Part shown: positions 43,946 to 56,399 of the stretch, piece after piece
Layout: each line of letters opens with the position of its first letter
Numbering within the stretch: the first letter of the stretch is position 1
NCBI GenBank assembly: GCA_963969495.1
Contig: OZ018321.1
Coordinates: 124,696,521 to 124,760,520 of the forward strand
DNA: 64,000 nt
Reading direction: 5' to 3'
Source: Ceratothoa steindachneri
Taxonomy: Eukaryota > Arthropoda > Malacostraca > Isopoda > Cymothoidae
The notes under the pieces: generated by a model
Told to the model about the DNA's origin: nothing
Database searches by the model: none
The model's input: only the letters and a program-made list of their open reading frames with translations
Position numbers and translations under genes: made by a program

Positions 43946-46900
43946 AAATTAGGCGACATAATATTTAATCATTGACAGAGAGAATTGCCTATGTTAGCCC
44001 AAAACAAGCCAAACATACACTTGGCGCATCTTGTGAATTCGCCAAAAATTACTTCCTGGTTAGTTTGAGTAGCATCAAAGTTTGTAGCCCTTATTTCTTT
44101 CAGCTCACTGAGACAAGAAGACCGCTTTAAGTAAATTCATAGAGATATGTAGAAATGCTAAACACTGTTTTTAAGTAAAGACACTTCAATAAAGAATGAG
44201 TTCAGCAAGACAGAGCGATCACCCACACAACTAGCAAATCAGTGAATAGTAAACAAGAACTTTTTGAAAACAGATTCATTTCTCGTTGCTGGCAGTTTCC
44301 CTGCCCTTCAAAATATCCCGATCACTTATCTACTGACTTTTTTCCGTGTCTATTTGTCAAATTAGTCAAGGATAAAGTAAAGCTAGGGCTATCTTGTATA
44401 GAAGAATTAAAGTAAGTGGTAGTGGAAAGTGTACAGTCTATTGAATGAACCGTTTTGAAAAATGTGGTAAATAACTTCATTTTTCGTTTTGTAAAATGTA
44501 AGAAATTCCAGATAAGTTACTATGAATACATGCAGAATATAATAAGACTCTACATCATTCTCTTTCGAATGCTTTTATTTCATTTTTCAATTTGTAATAA
44601 CAACTGATTTCTAAGCGATTAAAAACAGGGAGAATCTTTGTGGTAACGCTGTATTTTTAAAATAATCATCCAAACAAATTTGCTGTTAACCAAATTTGTT
44701 GCAGCTTATTCCAAAGTTTCCAATATTTGATTTTTAATCTATTTTTCAGTGAAAACAAATTTGAATATTGTCTAAAGAAAGAAATTAAATCGAAAATATT
44801 TATTTTCCTTACGAGTTTAGATAATACGTCATATCACTGCCTATCTTCATCGATAGACTAAGGGTAGTTTCGATTGATGGGGCTGACAGGTCTTTTTAAG
44901 TAAGTCGTATGTCAGCCGTTGATCGACAACAATGGAGAGTTCAATTCTTCTTGGCTACCTTCACATTCTGGTAACCTATTATCCAACAACGGAGTTTTAT
45001 TTAGACGAGCATCAATAAACTTTATATATCGTTGGCTACGGAAAAGCTTAGAGGGAAGAATGATTTTCTATGAGGTAAGTTAGACCATTTCTGTGTGATT
45101 CTTGGTTGCATAAAGTCGATTACGTAATGGGTATCACATGATTTACCGCTCAAAGTCCCGAAACCAAGTTAAACTAGATTCTTAAATTATCTTAAAGGTT
45201 AAATGCAAAAATATATTATCGTACTCCTCGAATTATTAGAAATATATGTGAACATTTTTCATTGTCGCTAAGGAAAAAATCAGACTCATTCCTAGGCGTG
45301 ATATAATTTTTCTCCTTCTTTCTAAAGACATTGGAGAAAAAGGACACATGAAAGCAAAATCCGGCAAAAAATAAATGAAAAGGTTTTGTTTGGAGAAATC
45401 AAAGGCTGTAATGGCAAACAGCCTTTACTCAAACTCTATTGCCATTGCGTCACGATTTGAATTTGTCAGTCATTTTTTTTCCTTTGAACAGGATACTCAA
45501 TAAACACTCAGAATATCAGGAATTACTCAAAAGCTAAACACAATAATACCCCACTTACTAGGCCCCTTTTTTCCTTACCTTATTGACATATTTGAATATT
45601 CGTATAATATGTTTCTTTGTAAGTAATTCATTAAACTGTGTATCAAATTATTAGAAACAGCAAAGTTTGAAATTTCTCAGAAACCGCTTTCGGCACACGG
45701 GAAAATAAACAAATAAATGGTGGGTGCACTTTGGTGGAAATGTTGAGAAATTAAGCTTGAATTAAAATTACCGTGTTAAAAAATACAGAAATACAAAATA
45801 ATAGAGAAAATACATAGGTAACATTTTTATTTATTATGCTTATTAAAAATGTGATATTTATTGCTTTGACGTTTTTTTCAGTGTCCTTTCGTATGTAAAA
45901 TATGTAAATAAACTCATTTATCATCGAATTATTTAATAGCTCTTTTCCTTTTGGAACTGATAAGTGTAAAAGCAATAAAATCGCAGAAATGAGAACTATA
46001 AAATTGGAGTAAACTGGAGTAAAATGAACTTATACCATATTCTTCTCGAATAGAGATTTTAGGTAACGCCGCGCCTAGTCTTTTATCACAAATTATTAGC
46101 AACCACGTATATGAGTGAGACTTACCGTGTTACAAAAGAAACTTCCGGCTCCCACTGACCCGAGAGAGAAAGAGAGGAACAATCCCTTTTCTGTGCCTCA
46201 CCAAAAGAGGGAAGTCAAAATTTCCCTTTTCTTTACGCAGGAAGGAAAATTGATTGAGAACAAAACACTACTATGAATAAGGGACAAACCAAACACCCCC
46301 CTTACAATTCAAGGTTGCTTAAAACCAACTTACCGACAGAGAGAAATTGGTTCATTGAATATAGATTATTTGGTAAGTCAGATTTCATCTATTCTCTACG
46401 CACCGAGCAACTAGCCTGCATCTGGAACCAGAAACTTACATTGTAAACTAAAATAACAGTCTGCTCCTAAATGCTCATCAATACACATCCTATTTATAGC
46501 TAACCGCGCCAATCCTTAATTCATCATTGAGTGACTCTCTTCGAAATTAACGCTCCAATCAAAGCCTAATGTTCATCTGCACGGTAAGTTGTGCGCTTTC
46601 ATTTTCATTAACTTAAAAAAAAAGAACCAAGAAATTAAATTCACTCCACTTGGTCGCAAAATTTAACATATGGTGAAAATTAAATATATCAATTTAAAAA
46701 TCCTTACGTGAATAAATTCAGTGCATTAAAGGCGATTTAATTTGCAGTAGCAATTCGCAATGAATTGAAACTAATCATTTAAGTTTACAAAAATATTTCG
46801 TATATTTAATTAATATAGTTAATTTAATTATTTTCTCTAATAAAGCAAAATATCCACTCACCTTACCTGGAATATTCCAGAGTAAAAGATTATCGATAAA

Positions 46901-49397
46901 CGCCCTTAAAACTTTACACAAATCAGGAGGTGAATAAAAGATAGCAAATTGGTTTCACTGGCATACAATTTAGTATCCTAAAGTAACCACATTGAGGTTC
47001 GGGATTGGCTAAATTTGGTGGCAAAATAACCAATGCTTTAGTTGAAGACATTGTAAAGATATTCTCATTTCTCGGCTCTCGATTTTAGTGTAACTCACTA
47101 AACTCACTGCTCTTTTTGAAGAACGATAATAATAAACACACGTGTTGTGACTATCGAAGATTTTATTGCTTTAAAAATCGAAAGAGTGTAGATAACCTTA
47201 ACAGTTTACAAGAAGAAAAGAGCTCAGCTTTGTTAAATAGTTGAATTCCGTTTTCGAGAATAAAAAAGCTATAAGCTAGAAGAATAAGTACTCGTTCAAG
47301 ATTGCTTTCTAAAACAGCCATATCTACTGCGATAAGGCACAATTTGATTCTATTCCTTCAAGCTAACGTGCACTAAAAAGGCTTTCAAGTAAGCTTTGTT
47401 AACGAGCTTGAACCCTCCGAGCGTAAACGTCTACAATAGCTCCTGACGCAGGAGGAGCTTGCCCACAGGTAACTCACGGAGTTACTGCGTCTGAGGTCCA
47501 TCGATGATATTAACATCTTTGCAATCAGCTACGATCTTCCTTATGAAATATTTTTCAGTGCTCCCAATTGAGATGTTAAAAGATGAATACCCTCACTTCA
47601 AGCAATACTTTGAAACAGCTAGTTAAAACGGCCGATACCATCCTCGAGTTGTCACTCCTCGCGGTCGCTCAAATTTTTCCCTCCTCCCTGCAAGGCGAAA
47701 TCCAGTCTTTGAGTCATAATTTAAAACTCATCTCTAGGAAATTCTAAAAATGATTTTCATTTGCTTCCGAGCCGGGAGTGCGCACCCCAATGTCACAACC
47801 TTATCGCCACTCTTTCAACAGCTGTCGATCCTATTCCTTCAACAATGATCGTGAATAGTACTACTAGTTCCACTACTGACTTGAAGATTAATCATTTTCC
47901 TATTAAAATATCATTTTATAGACCTGGGCCACCTGAGAGACTCTCTCGATGGTGCTTGACGCGTGTGCGGTGGTACACATTTCAGGAAATGACTTATTTC
48001 TCTGTCTCAGTTGAGGAGTTTAGGTCTGTGGATGACAACGGCTTGCGGTAAATGGAAGCAAGGGAAGCAATGCTTTCCCTAGTGATTTCGAGTAATGGAA
48101 ATAAAAAATAATAAAATACGATTTTAATTATGTCATTAGAAAATATAATGAACTCTAATAAAACCTTAGTTCTAATAATAACGCGAACCATAGTGTATAT
48201 GTTTATTCTTTTTTGAAAACTGTTTATAACTCCTACTTTTAAAGAGGGTTAAATTATGATGTACTTAGATTTAAGCTCTTTCATACTTACAGGTATATAT
48301 AACTAAAGGTTTGCATTGTAAGATGTAAATACAAGATAATATATGGGAAAATAGAAGCAATTTGCCTATTGCAGTCGCCCAGAAATGAAGCGAATTTGAG
48401 CGTTATTGAAATTAGCCAAGGATTCAAAGTGAACTTTCCAGATTCCTCGAAACTTGTTATTTATTGGGGCGTCTCTTTATTATTATTACATTTTTATTTT
48501 ACTAAAATTAAATAGAAGCCTTACCTTACATTGATATTAAAATAGTTTCCATTTATTGTTAAGTTATATTTTCATCAATACTTTATATAAAAAAGAATTA
48601 GAATGCAACAACATAGAATAAATATTCTTTATTATGCGTAGTTGTCTAATTCTGGCGATATTCGGAAACATGTAACTGCAGCTTGCTGGCAACATTGTCC
48701 AAATCAGTTTAGAGTTTAGACTACTTTATCGGTGAATTGATTAATTAGCTATTGTGTAAATTATTTTTGCTAGATTAATTGTTCTATTTAAATTGACACC
48801 CTTAAAGTCGATAATGGAAATGAGCAATCGACACATTTTGAAAAAAAAACCCATTTCATATGGATATTTGAGAGAATATTACTCAATAAATTGTTAAATT
48901 TCCTTCAGAAAGTTACGCAGATAAATAAAGAACAATTAAATATGGTAGGTCAACTTCAAAAAAAGCTTTAAAAACAAAGTAAAATTTGCGTTAAAAAATG
49001 AAACAAAGCGCAATACGAAAATATAAACTGGTTAACTGCTTGTCTTTGCTTACAAAACCTATTTTGCTGGCCCTGTTGGTTGTTTAACAACCAAATAAGT
49101 ATATGGAATTCATTTGGCTTTAACGATTTAAATAATCTGCATAAGGCAATCAAAAGACACGAATCTTTTCTACTCACATAATATATGTGAAAGACATGAG
49201 TAGTTGAGCGAAAACGCGAATTGATTTCTTATTAAAAAGCCAGCACAAGAGTAATGTGTAAATCCATAATGAAATTGTGAAAAAGAATAGAGAGACTTTA
49301 TAAAGATTAATAGACGTGGTTTGTGTTTTAGTCGAGCAGCAATTAGCATTCAGAAGCCACGATGAATCAACAAATTCTGAAAACAAGGGTAATTATG
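43946..49397. other. Unassigned AT-rich stretch, 5.4 kb
   Basis: No gene, RNA or bounded element recognised. Short frames (for example 45751-45975, 47761-48051, 48968-49177) have no family signature. The part 46050-46700 and 47100-47700 has LTR-like composition, with T-rich and stop-rich DNA and short GC-rich islands, but I found no paired copy. Confidence 0.3.
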
Positions 49398-50770
49398 TTG
49401 AGTTGCTTAATTTATGTAAGAAATACGATCGCTTACTAACATTACATTTGGAATAGTGCAACGTTATTTCGAGTGTTTCAAATAGAATCCAAAATGATTT
49501 GACTAATTGCGTGGCCGACGATCTTTCAAGGACGATTAAAAGTGATATAGAAGAGTCTTTATTTGCATCTACTATTTTAGACAAGACTACTTATATTATA
49601 ACTGCTTTGCAACTTTCTTTTGTTATGTGGTACGTCTTGAGGGATGGTACTCTTTGACAAAAAATTATTGGGTCTATAAACTTAAGCGCTAATCGTACGG
49701 CCTAGGGTTTAACTAAAATAGTGGTTAATAAAGTAGTACTAAATATTGTGAAAAAAAAACTCGTTGTTCATAATTATGATGGTGCAAATGTTATGACAAG
49801 CGAACTGAATTGACTTCAAAAAGAGTCAAAGGAAAATATCCCAATGACTTTTCTTTTTCATTCATTGTATTGCTCAAAGATTATATTTATTGCTCTCACA
49901 ATCAGTTTCCAAAGTCAATGATTTTGATATATTTTTTGCAAAGCTCAAGTCATTTTCATTGTTTTTGGCAAAGTCAAGTGAAGGTATGAATCTTTTAAAT
50001 ACTAAAATAAAAAAGCGATTTTCAAAAGTTGCACCAACTCGTTGAAACTTTAGTCACTCTTTGGTCGAAACTGTTCTCGAGCACCATGAACACCTTGATG
50101 ATTTATTCCAAGTCTTCATTGACAATTCAACTAAATGGGACACTGGAAGCTCCACCTATGCTCAAGCTTTGTATTCCATCCTAGAAGATTTTGAATTCAA
50201 CTTTTTGTTAAAAGCATTTGGCGATATTCTCAATTACACAAATACAGTAATTGATGTTTTAAAGACTGAAAACATTTAATATATCATACTGTATTCGCAA
50301 GATAAATGAAATTGTCAAAGTCATACTTGATAAAAAGAATGCATATGCCAAAGTTTGGTCTACTATTGATGGCATTAATCCTTTCATTAAACGAAAAAGA
50401 AACGATCCTTTAGAAGACCCAAAAAGAAAAGTATACAAAGATATTTTAGCAAATTATATATTTAATATGCATGCTAATTGAGGTGAGATTTCAAAATCTA
50501 AATAAGTCAACATTTTGAGAGCTTCTTGATCCCCAAAAAGTCTTCCATGAATCAGCCCTAACATTACCCCAAAATTCTTATGGAGATTTCATTGACTGCT
50601 AACGGTTAAGGAGGGAACTATGAATCAGTCTTAGATAATGAAAGCTAACTGAAAAGGAAACCATTGCATGAGTTTCTTCTCAATTTGGGTAACATTAGGT
50701 TAGATACCGCTTTTCCGCAATTAACAAAATTGTGTGAGCTAACTGAATATTATATTTTTTCAAATGTAAT
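49398..50770 (+). pseudogene. hAT transposase, ZMYM1-like, copy 2
   Basis: Plus-strand reading: NLCKKYDRLLTLHLE, then IQNDLTNCVADDLSRTIKSD, ILDKTTYIITALQLSFVMWY, VVHNYDGANVMTSELN (the YDGAxxMSG motif), and an FVHC-like stretch broken by shifts. After that come AKLKSFSLFLAKSSEG, LVETVLEHHEHLDDLFQVF, WDTGSSTYAQALYSILEDFE, FLLKAFGDILNYTNTVIDVL and LLNLGNIRLDTAFPQLTKL. The motif order is that of hAT transposases of the ZMYM1-like type. The first catalytic-region motif reads ILDKTTY. The ERSFS dimerisation end is missing. Several frameshifts; dead. It differs from the minus-strand copy at 35-36.7 kb. Confidence 0.85.
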
Positions 50771-51543
50771 TAATTTCCGATTTTTAGAAGATCATTTATA
50801 TATTTATTTCTAAATTTTATTTGTCATTGCTTGTTCGGAAGAGGATAGTTCATGTAAATACGACCTTCTGGAGAACCAACGCCCTAAATCGAAAAGGAGG
50901 CGTATTTTAAAGAGTTACTGTATGATAGGAGAGTATACCATCATTTCTTTTCTCGCATATTTGTCATTGCTCCCTCTATTAAAAAAAATAACCACACGAC
51001 CCTGGCGGATGAGGCATTTGAGTTATTCTCCGAAAACTTCATCGCCGTGTACTTAAATACTATTCCTAGAACGCCTGGCTCTTAGGCACGCCAACCACTT
51101 TCGTGGTCATCCGTCAGCCGAGTGTGAGACGGCCCTTAGACAGAAACGCTTTGCCTACATACAATGTAAGCGCCACCCGAACAATTTCACTGTTGTTAAA
51201 TATCGAGGAGCTAGCGCAAGGTTCTGGTATTTTTAGATTCACGCGGGCAGGTCTTCCTGGCGCCCATACATGTCTTCATTCAACAGGAAGATTACTTTTG
51301 CAGTGCTGTGGAAGCGAGTCAAAACGATTGGGGAAGGTTATCATAGGAACCCAAAACTCCCGTAATCAAAGAGAATGAGACCGCAATCTAGGGCCCTACG
51401 TCCGTGCCAGAGTCCTTCGCGACAACTTTCTCGACATTCTCTAGGCGGGATGCTCCTCTACCAGTATTCAATGTACGTGGTGATGTCGTTCAATGCTGTC
51501 TACTAGACTTTACCTCCAGTGGCGGAGAACGCTTCAAAGAGAT
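50771..51543 (+). pseudogene. Unrecognised decayed coding-like DNA, left of element C
   Basis: GC-rich compared with its surroundings and with open frames of 91 codons (51103-51378) and of about 47 codons up to the insertion point. No family recognised. The frame entering from the left (FTSSGGERFKEI) continues in phase at 57816 on the far side of element C (ALSELWSNLSSCADTS), so the target was once a continuous frame. Confidence 0.45.
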
Positions 51544-52928
51544 TGTCGTAGAATGGACTCCCGACGATATACCATATATCACTATTCGTTAAGGGAACTT
51601 CTTTAATTATCTCTAGAGTGCGTTAATGTCTGGCGGCCGATATTATGTATCTTCGATATGCTTAAGAAGTGGAACTGAGCTCAAGGATAATAATATTGCT
51701 ATCATAAAAAAATAGAGTTTTATTAATAATAACTATCAACAAACACAAGACGAAAAATATTGACATAAACAGAAAATGGAAAGGGTCGTGGGGGCTCGGG
51801 CTAATCCGAGGATTTAAAGGATTTAAAAAGGTAAAACAAATATAGAGTTAAAGAGATGGGATGGTTCGATAAACCATTTAAAGCACAGGATAGAATTGAC
51901 AAAAGGGTTAAGTACTCAAAGGTGACGTTTGGCTTACGTAACTTTACACTAGTGGTGCAGTGGAAGGTGGCTTAAAGCAATGTTCGGTACGCTGGCGAGT
52001 TCCAGCCGAAGGGAGGGAATAGGATGATCCTGACGTGGTGTCTTGGGAATGAGAACCGTTTCTCGACGAACGGCTTGAAGAACAATGGCTGTTCTACGTT
52101 GTTCTCTTCTGAGCAATAGGGGGGGGGTGAGAACCGTCTCTTGTCTACGGGCTCAAGAACAATAGCTGTTCTAATGTTCTTCTCCTCTGAACAACGGGGG
52201 AAGGGTGAGAACCGTTTCTTGGCGAAGGGCTCAAAAGAACAATAGCTGTTCTAACGTTGTTCTCTTCCTGAACAACGAGGGAAGGAGTGAGAACCGTCTC
52301 TTGTTTACGGGCTCAAGAAGAATGGCTGTTCTAATGTTGTTCTCCTCTAAACAACAAGAGGGAAGGGTGAGAACCGTTTCTGGGCGAAGAGTCAAAAGAA
52401 CAATGGCTGTTCTATGTTGTTCTCTTCTTGAACAACGAGGGGGAAGCCTTAAGGACTTGGCGTAACGAAAGGCTCGAACCTTTGGCACTCAAGGGATATT
52501 GTCCTCCTTCTAAACAATTGATGGTGAATCTCGAGGTCGAGGTCCCTTGGCGCACAAAGTGAGAGAGGGTCGTGGTGATGTTTCGCGACGAAAATCTGGA
52601 TCTCCAATCTCTTCTTAGTGGTAAAGTTTCCATATAAATAGCCAGGACACTCCCTTGGCGTGGGGGACAATGGAGTGGGAGCTTCGAGGGAATGCACAGC
52701 CGAGCCTGTGAGCAATGCCTTATCTGCCCATAAGCCTAACTCAATCTGGCGAGGTCGGCGTATGGGGGCGAACGGGGGGGACGATAACCTCCTTGTTAAA
52801 ACATTGACATCCGGTGGCTGTGATAAGGCGCCAAGCTTCGAATCGAAGATGCACGTGGGCAACATCATGGTTTTAAATAATATGTAATAGAAGTTGAAAT
52901 TAACGCAGCTTCAACTCGTTCTATCACA
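51544..52928 (-). repeat. 3' LTR of element C
   Basis: On the plus strand from TGTCGTAGAATGGACTCC to CTCGTTCTATCACA, so TG...CA on either strand. Next to it at 52929-52948 is a C/T-rich block; on the minus strand this is a purine-rich GAATGGAGGGG, the polypurine tract. Confidence 0.95.
52051..52445 (-). repeat. Five tandem 78-82-bp units in the LTR
   Basis: Units begin GAGAACCGT at 52051, 52129, 52207, 52289 and 52369. Each contains GGGCTCAAGAA or a variant, a GAACAATGGCTGTTC palindrome and a GTTGTTCTCTTC(C/T)TGAACAAC inverted repeat. The same array is in the other LTR at 56937-57331. The position and structure suggest U3 enhancer repeats. Confidence 0.85.
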
Positions 52929-53350
52929 CCCCTCCATTCTGGGGGAAGTTGTCCCTTCGAAAAAAAGAGAGAAGGGACAACGATAGAGCTCCGTTGTGGG
53001 GAACTCGTTTTCTTGTACTAACCGTACCTTCCTGCACCTAACTAGTATTACCTCAATACATATGATTATTTTGATCTTTAGATTACAGGGGAAAATAACC
53101 TTTAATACAACTTAATCAAAGAAAAAAAAGGGCATGGAACAATGAAATGATATAAAATTAGTACATACGGGACAAAATAATTTATACGTAAATTAATGGG
53201 TACAAATATATATACATACAAAAATTAGAAATTGTGCGTTACAAAAGTCAGACATATACCTTAATTAATTATATTACAAGAGAATCTTAATTTAAGTCGT
53301 ACAAGACGGTATATACCTACATAGAGATACTAATCCTATGAATACAATTA

Positions 53351-53860
53351 CTATACGCCATTCGGTAACGCATTCCTACTGAGTGCGTCAGCGACCTGGG
53401 TAATCTGAACCTTTTATATAATTTCTTTTAAACTGATACTCTTGCAAGAGTAAACTCCAGCTCATGCTGCGGCCGTTGGAGTATCGCACATTTCTAATAT
53501 AGGCTAACGGACGGTGGTCGGTTCCTATCTGAAATTCTTTACCTATCAAGTACATCTTGAATTTGTCTATGACCCAGATAATTGATAGAGCTTCCTTTTC
53601 TATAGTGGCATATCTCTTTTCGCGTGGTAATAATTCACGACTAGCATATGCAACTGGATGACTCGTGCCGTCATCCTCGTATTGAAGGAGTACACCTCCA
53701 ATGCCCTCGTTGTCACGTCGGTCTTAATCCTAAGGGATTTTTCCGGGTGGGGCAACTTTAAAATGGGGGCAGAAATGAACTTACTCTTGAGCTGATTAAA
53801 ATGGAAAAACGCGACATCATTCCAACGTAAACGATCGGGGAAATTGTTTTTTTAACGGGG
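53351..53860 (-). pseudogene. RNase H of element C
   Basis: Minus-strand reading: FHFNQLKSKFISAPILKLPH, then with shifts VNYYHAKRYATIEKEALSII, FKMYLIGKEFQIGTDHRPLA, YIRNVRYSNGRSMSWSLLLQ and, after a shift, QITQVADALSRNALP. TDHRPLAYI and ADALSR are RNase H end landmarks. The first catalytic stretch (TDAS) reads TDVT. Nothing integrase-like follows before the 3' LTR; only about 420 bp of AT-rich DNA lies between. Confidence 0.85.
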
Positions 53861-55009
53861 GCTGAGGGGGGCCAAAATTGCAGCAAAATTCGGAACAAAT
53901 CGATGATAGTGAGAAGCTGATCCTAGGAACGATCTTAATTGCTTCTTTGTACTCGGGAGGGGCATGTCGGCGATTGCCTTAATCTTGTTCTCTTGGGGAC
54001 CTAACCTGCTTTGTCCTATTTTGAAACCCAAATATTTTATGGTTTCGTGGGCAAAATGGCATTTGCTGGGGCCAATGATAAGGCAATTTTTGCGCAGTCG
54101 CTCGAAAAGAGCTAATAGGGTGGTTAAATGGTGACTCCATTTAATTAGTTCTTGTAGCTGACTCTTTTGATGTGGTGTCAGCTGCGCGTCAATATCCAGG
54201 TCAGAGGGGTCCAAGGACTCGCCTGTTAGGGAAGGAGGAGGGTAATCGGCATTAGGTTGGGTGCACACTACCTGTATTACATTAAGGGACTCCGCGGGAG
54301 AATCTTCTTCAAGCGCCGATGATTCGTCCAGTTCGACGAAGGTATCTCCATGGGCGCGTTGGGGGTTCTTTTTTTCTTGGGGTCCACGGACAGTCTCCGT
54401 GTCTTTGTCTTGGGCCTTATCACCTAAGGGTGTTAGTGATTCACACTCCTTTTGTGCCGTCCTAAAGTCCTGGTTAAGGGTTTCCGAGAAATCGGACGGT
54501 ATCGGGGTTCTGATGGGGACGGGCTCCTGGGCTTCTTTCTTATCTCGGCCTCGAGGAAGGGCGGCCTGAGACAAAGGGGCGAAACTTACTTGGGAGCTCT
54601 GTCCTATAAGCACGGAACAGAATTGTATGGGTGCTGAAATGACTTCAGCCCAGCCATCATAATATTGACACTGCAGGTAACATCTAACGACGGGGAATTG
54701 GTTCGCCCGCCCAATGTAGTCATGTACCACCGCAAATTTTTCGTGGTTAGGGTCCACTGGGGGGAGGAGTTCGTCGGACACGATGAAACACGTACATCCT
54801 GTGTCCCTGACGAGAGTCGATACTCGACAGCCGTTCACGCTGCCCTCCTCAAATTTCAAAGTTCCCGATGAACTTTTATCAAAAATAAAATTTACCTGGT
54901 GGCCTGACGGAGGGGGAGAAGTTTCTGCTTGGGTCTGCACCACCGGGGGAGCCGGGGTTGCATTAATCTGGTGAACTTGGTGGGCTGGTCCGCTTTTAAG
55001 CCTAGAATT
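53861..55009 (-). pseudogene. Pol of element C: protease, integrase leader, partial RT
   Basis: One frame runs from just after the gag stop (55010-55012) to 53852. It begins NSR and a Pro-rich stretch. The protease follows: SGHQVNFIFDK, LVRDTGCTCFIVSDE (active site), CYLQCQYYDGWAEV and PIQFCSVLIGQ. Next come PIRTPIPSDFSETLNQDFRT, equivalent to the integrase leader in element A, an acidic linker, and LTPHQKSQLQELIKW, the helix before RT. A deletion then jumps to the RT end (LALFERLRKNCLIIGPSKCH, IKYLGFKIGQ, KQLRSFLGSASHYHRFVPNF). The YxDD active site is lost. The frame is open over about 380 codons despite the deletions. Confidence 0.88.
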
Positions 55010-55012
55010 TTA

Positions 55013-56055
55013 GGGGCAATTCCTGCTTATGTGGTTTTCTACACCACAGGTGAAGCATATGATTGGTCGCTTCGGGAAGAGAGATGGAGGAGAAATCTTA
55101 ACGGGAGGTTTGGAGTCCCGTTATTGGTTTTGGGGAGAGAAATTTTGGGGTTTTACTGGGCTCGGAAACTTCGTCGGCTTTCCTGGGAAGGGGCGCGAAT
55201 CCTTCCTTCTTTCCTTGTAGGGGGATTGGTGAGAAGTTCGATTCTCCTTTGGGTATAAATTATGGCTTGCGGCATAGACATCCATTTCTTCGGTACATTC
55301 TTTAAAGGTCTGGCACCGACGATCCTTGAGGAACGCGCGGATCTCTGTCGGGAGAGACGCCAAAAATTGATTTCGCAACACGAAGTCTGTTAAGGACTCG
55401 TAGTTTGGATCAACCTTTGAGGATTCTAGCCAAAATTTAAAATTTCTCTGAAGAATGTATCCGAATTGACGGAACGTCTGTCCGGGTTTAATACGACCTA
55501 CTCGAAATTCTTGGCGGTAGAAATCGGGAGTCATATTATGAGCGGCCAATAACTCAGCTTTTAAGGTGCTGTAGTTAATTGTACACTCAGATGGTAGAGA
55601 TATAAATATTTCGCGCAATTTGCAATTTAACCTGGAAAGTAATCTGGCTACACCTTTAGCCTCCAGATCCATGTTATTGATTTCGAGGATCTTTTCAAAG
55701 TATGCTAAAAATGCTCCGAAATCCTCTCCATCCTTGAAAATGGGGAGCTTTAGTGAGAGATTGGGGGGGGCTTCAGAACGGGAACTGGCGGACTGTATCT
55801 CTGCTTCAACACGAGCTAATTCAATCTGATGGTGAAGCTCAGCTTGTCTTATCCGTTCCTCTCTCTTTCTCTTTCTTCTCGTTGGATTTCTTTTTCCCTT
55901 TCTCTTTCTACTCGTTGGATTTCTCTTTCTCGTTCTTCTCGTTGGATTTCTCTTTCTTCATCTTTTCTTTGCTCCTTTTGAATGTACTCAATTAGTTCTT
56001 TTCCGGAAAGTCCCAAGGATTCTCCTTGCGCTTTAAAGATTTCGAACTGAGTCAT
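55013..56055 (-). pseudogene. Gag of element C
   Basis: The ATG at 56053-56055 opens TQFEIFKAQGESLGLSGKEL, followed by a charged coiled coil of EREREIQREE units. The first frame ends at 55849. After a frameshift the Gag core continues (NLSLKLPIFKDGEDFGAFL, LREIFISLPSECTINYSTLK, GRIKPGQTFRQFGYILQRNF, FLASLPTEIRAFLKDRRCQT). A TAA at 55121-55123 interrupts it, then the same frame reaches the zinc knuckle CFTCGVENHISRNCP. It stops at TAA 55010-55012, directly after the knuckle, and pol continues in the same frame. Gag would form the particle; the knuckle binds RNA. Confidence 0.9.
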
Positions 56056-56383
56056 CTTTGCACTTGGGGCGCACTAGTCAACCAACTACAATTTCTAGCA
56101 ACAAGAATTAGGCCTCCATAGAATTGAATTAGCCTACCTAAATATGGGCACTGACCTATTCGTACTTGGTTTCTCAATCTAAATACCCAATGACTAAAAT
56201 CTCAAAAAAACACAATCAAATTTTTATAACAGTTCCTTGAGCTACTCCAGCTTCTTAAGTTTCAAAAAAAGGGGATAGCAATCGTTAAAACAAAAGAGAA
56301 CTAGTATACTCTATTATTGTAACGTATAACACTATGCTTTACTCGACTGAGACCAGTGTTTGCAAAGATATAGCGTTAAACCT

Positions 56384-56399
56384 TACACACCTGATACTA
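56384..56399 (-). promoter_or_regulatory. Putative primer-binding site of element C
   Basis: Minus-strand TAGTATCAGGTGTGTAAG starts about 26 bases after the 5' LTR, after a TA-rich spacer. The first base triplet is TAG where elements A and B have TGG. Confidence 0.45.

Noticed and set aside
47761..48051. A 96-codon frame as a host gene
   Set aside because: No domain, no splice-site pattern that extends it, and its composition resembles the surrounding non-coding DNA.
52205..52488. Frames of 85-86 codons on both strands in the element C LTR
   Set aside because: They follow the 80-bp tandem units and have no family signature; LTR repeats explain them.
54261..55258. Plus-strand frames of 60-109 codons opposite element C pol and gag
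   Set aside because: They are shadows of the minus-strand frames, which carry protease and zinc-knuckle motifs.
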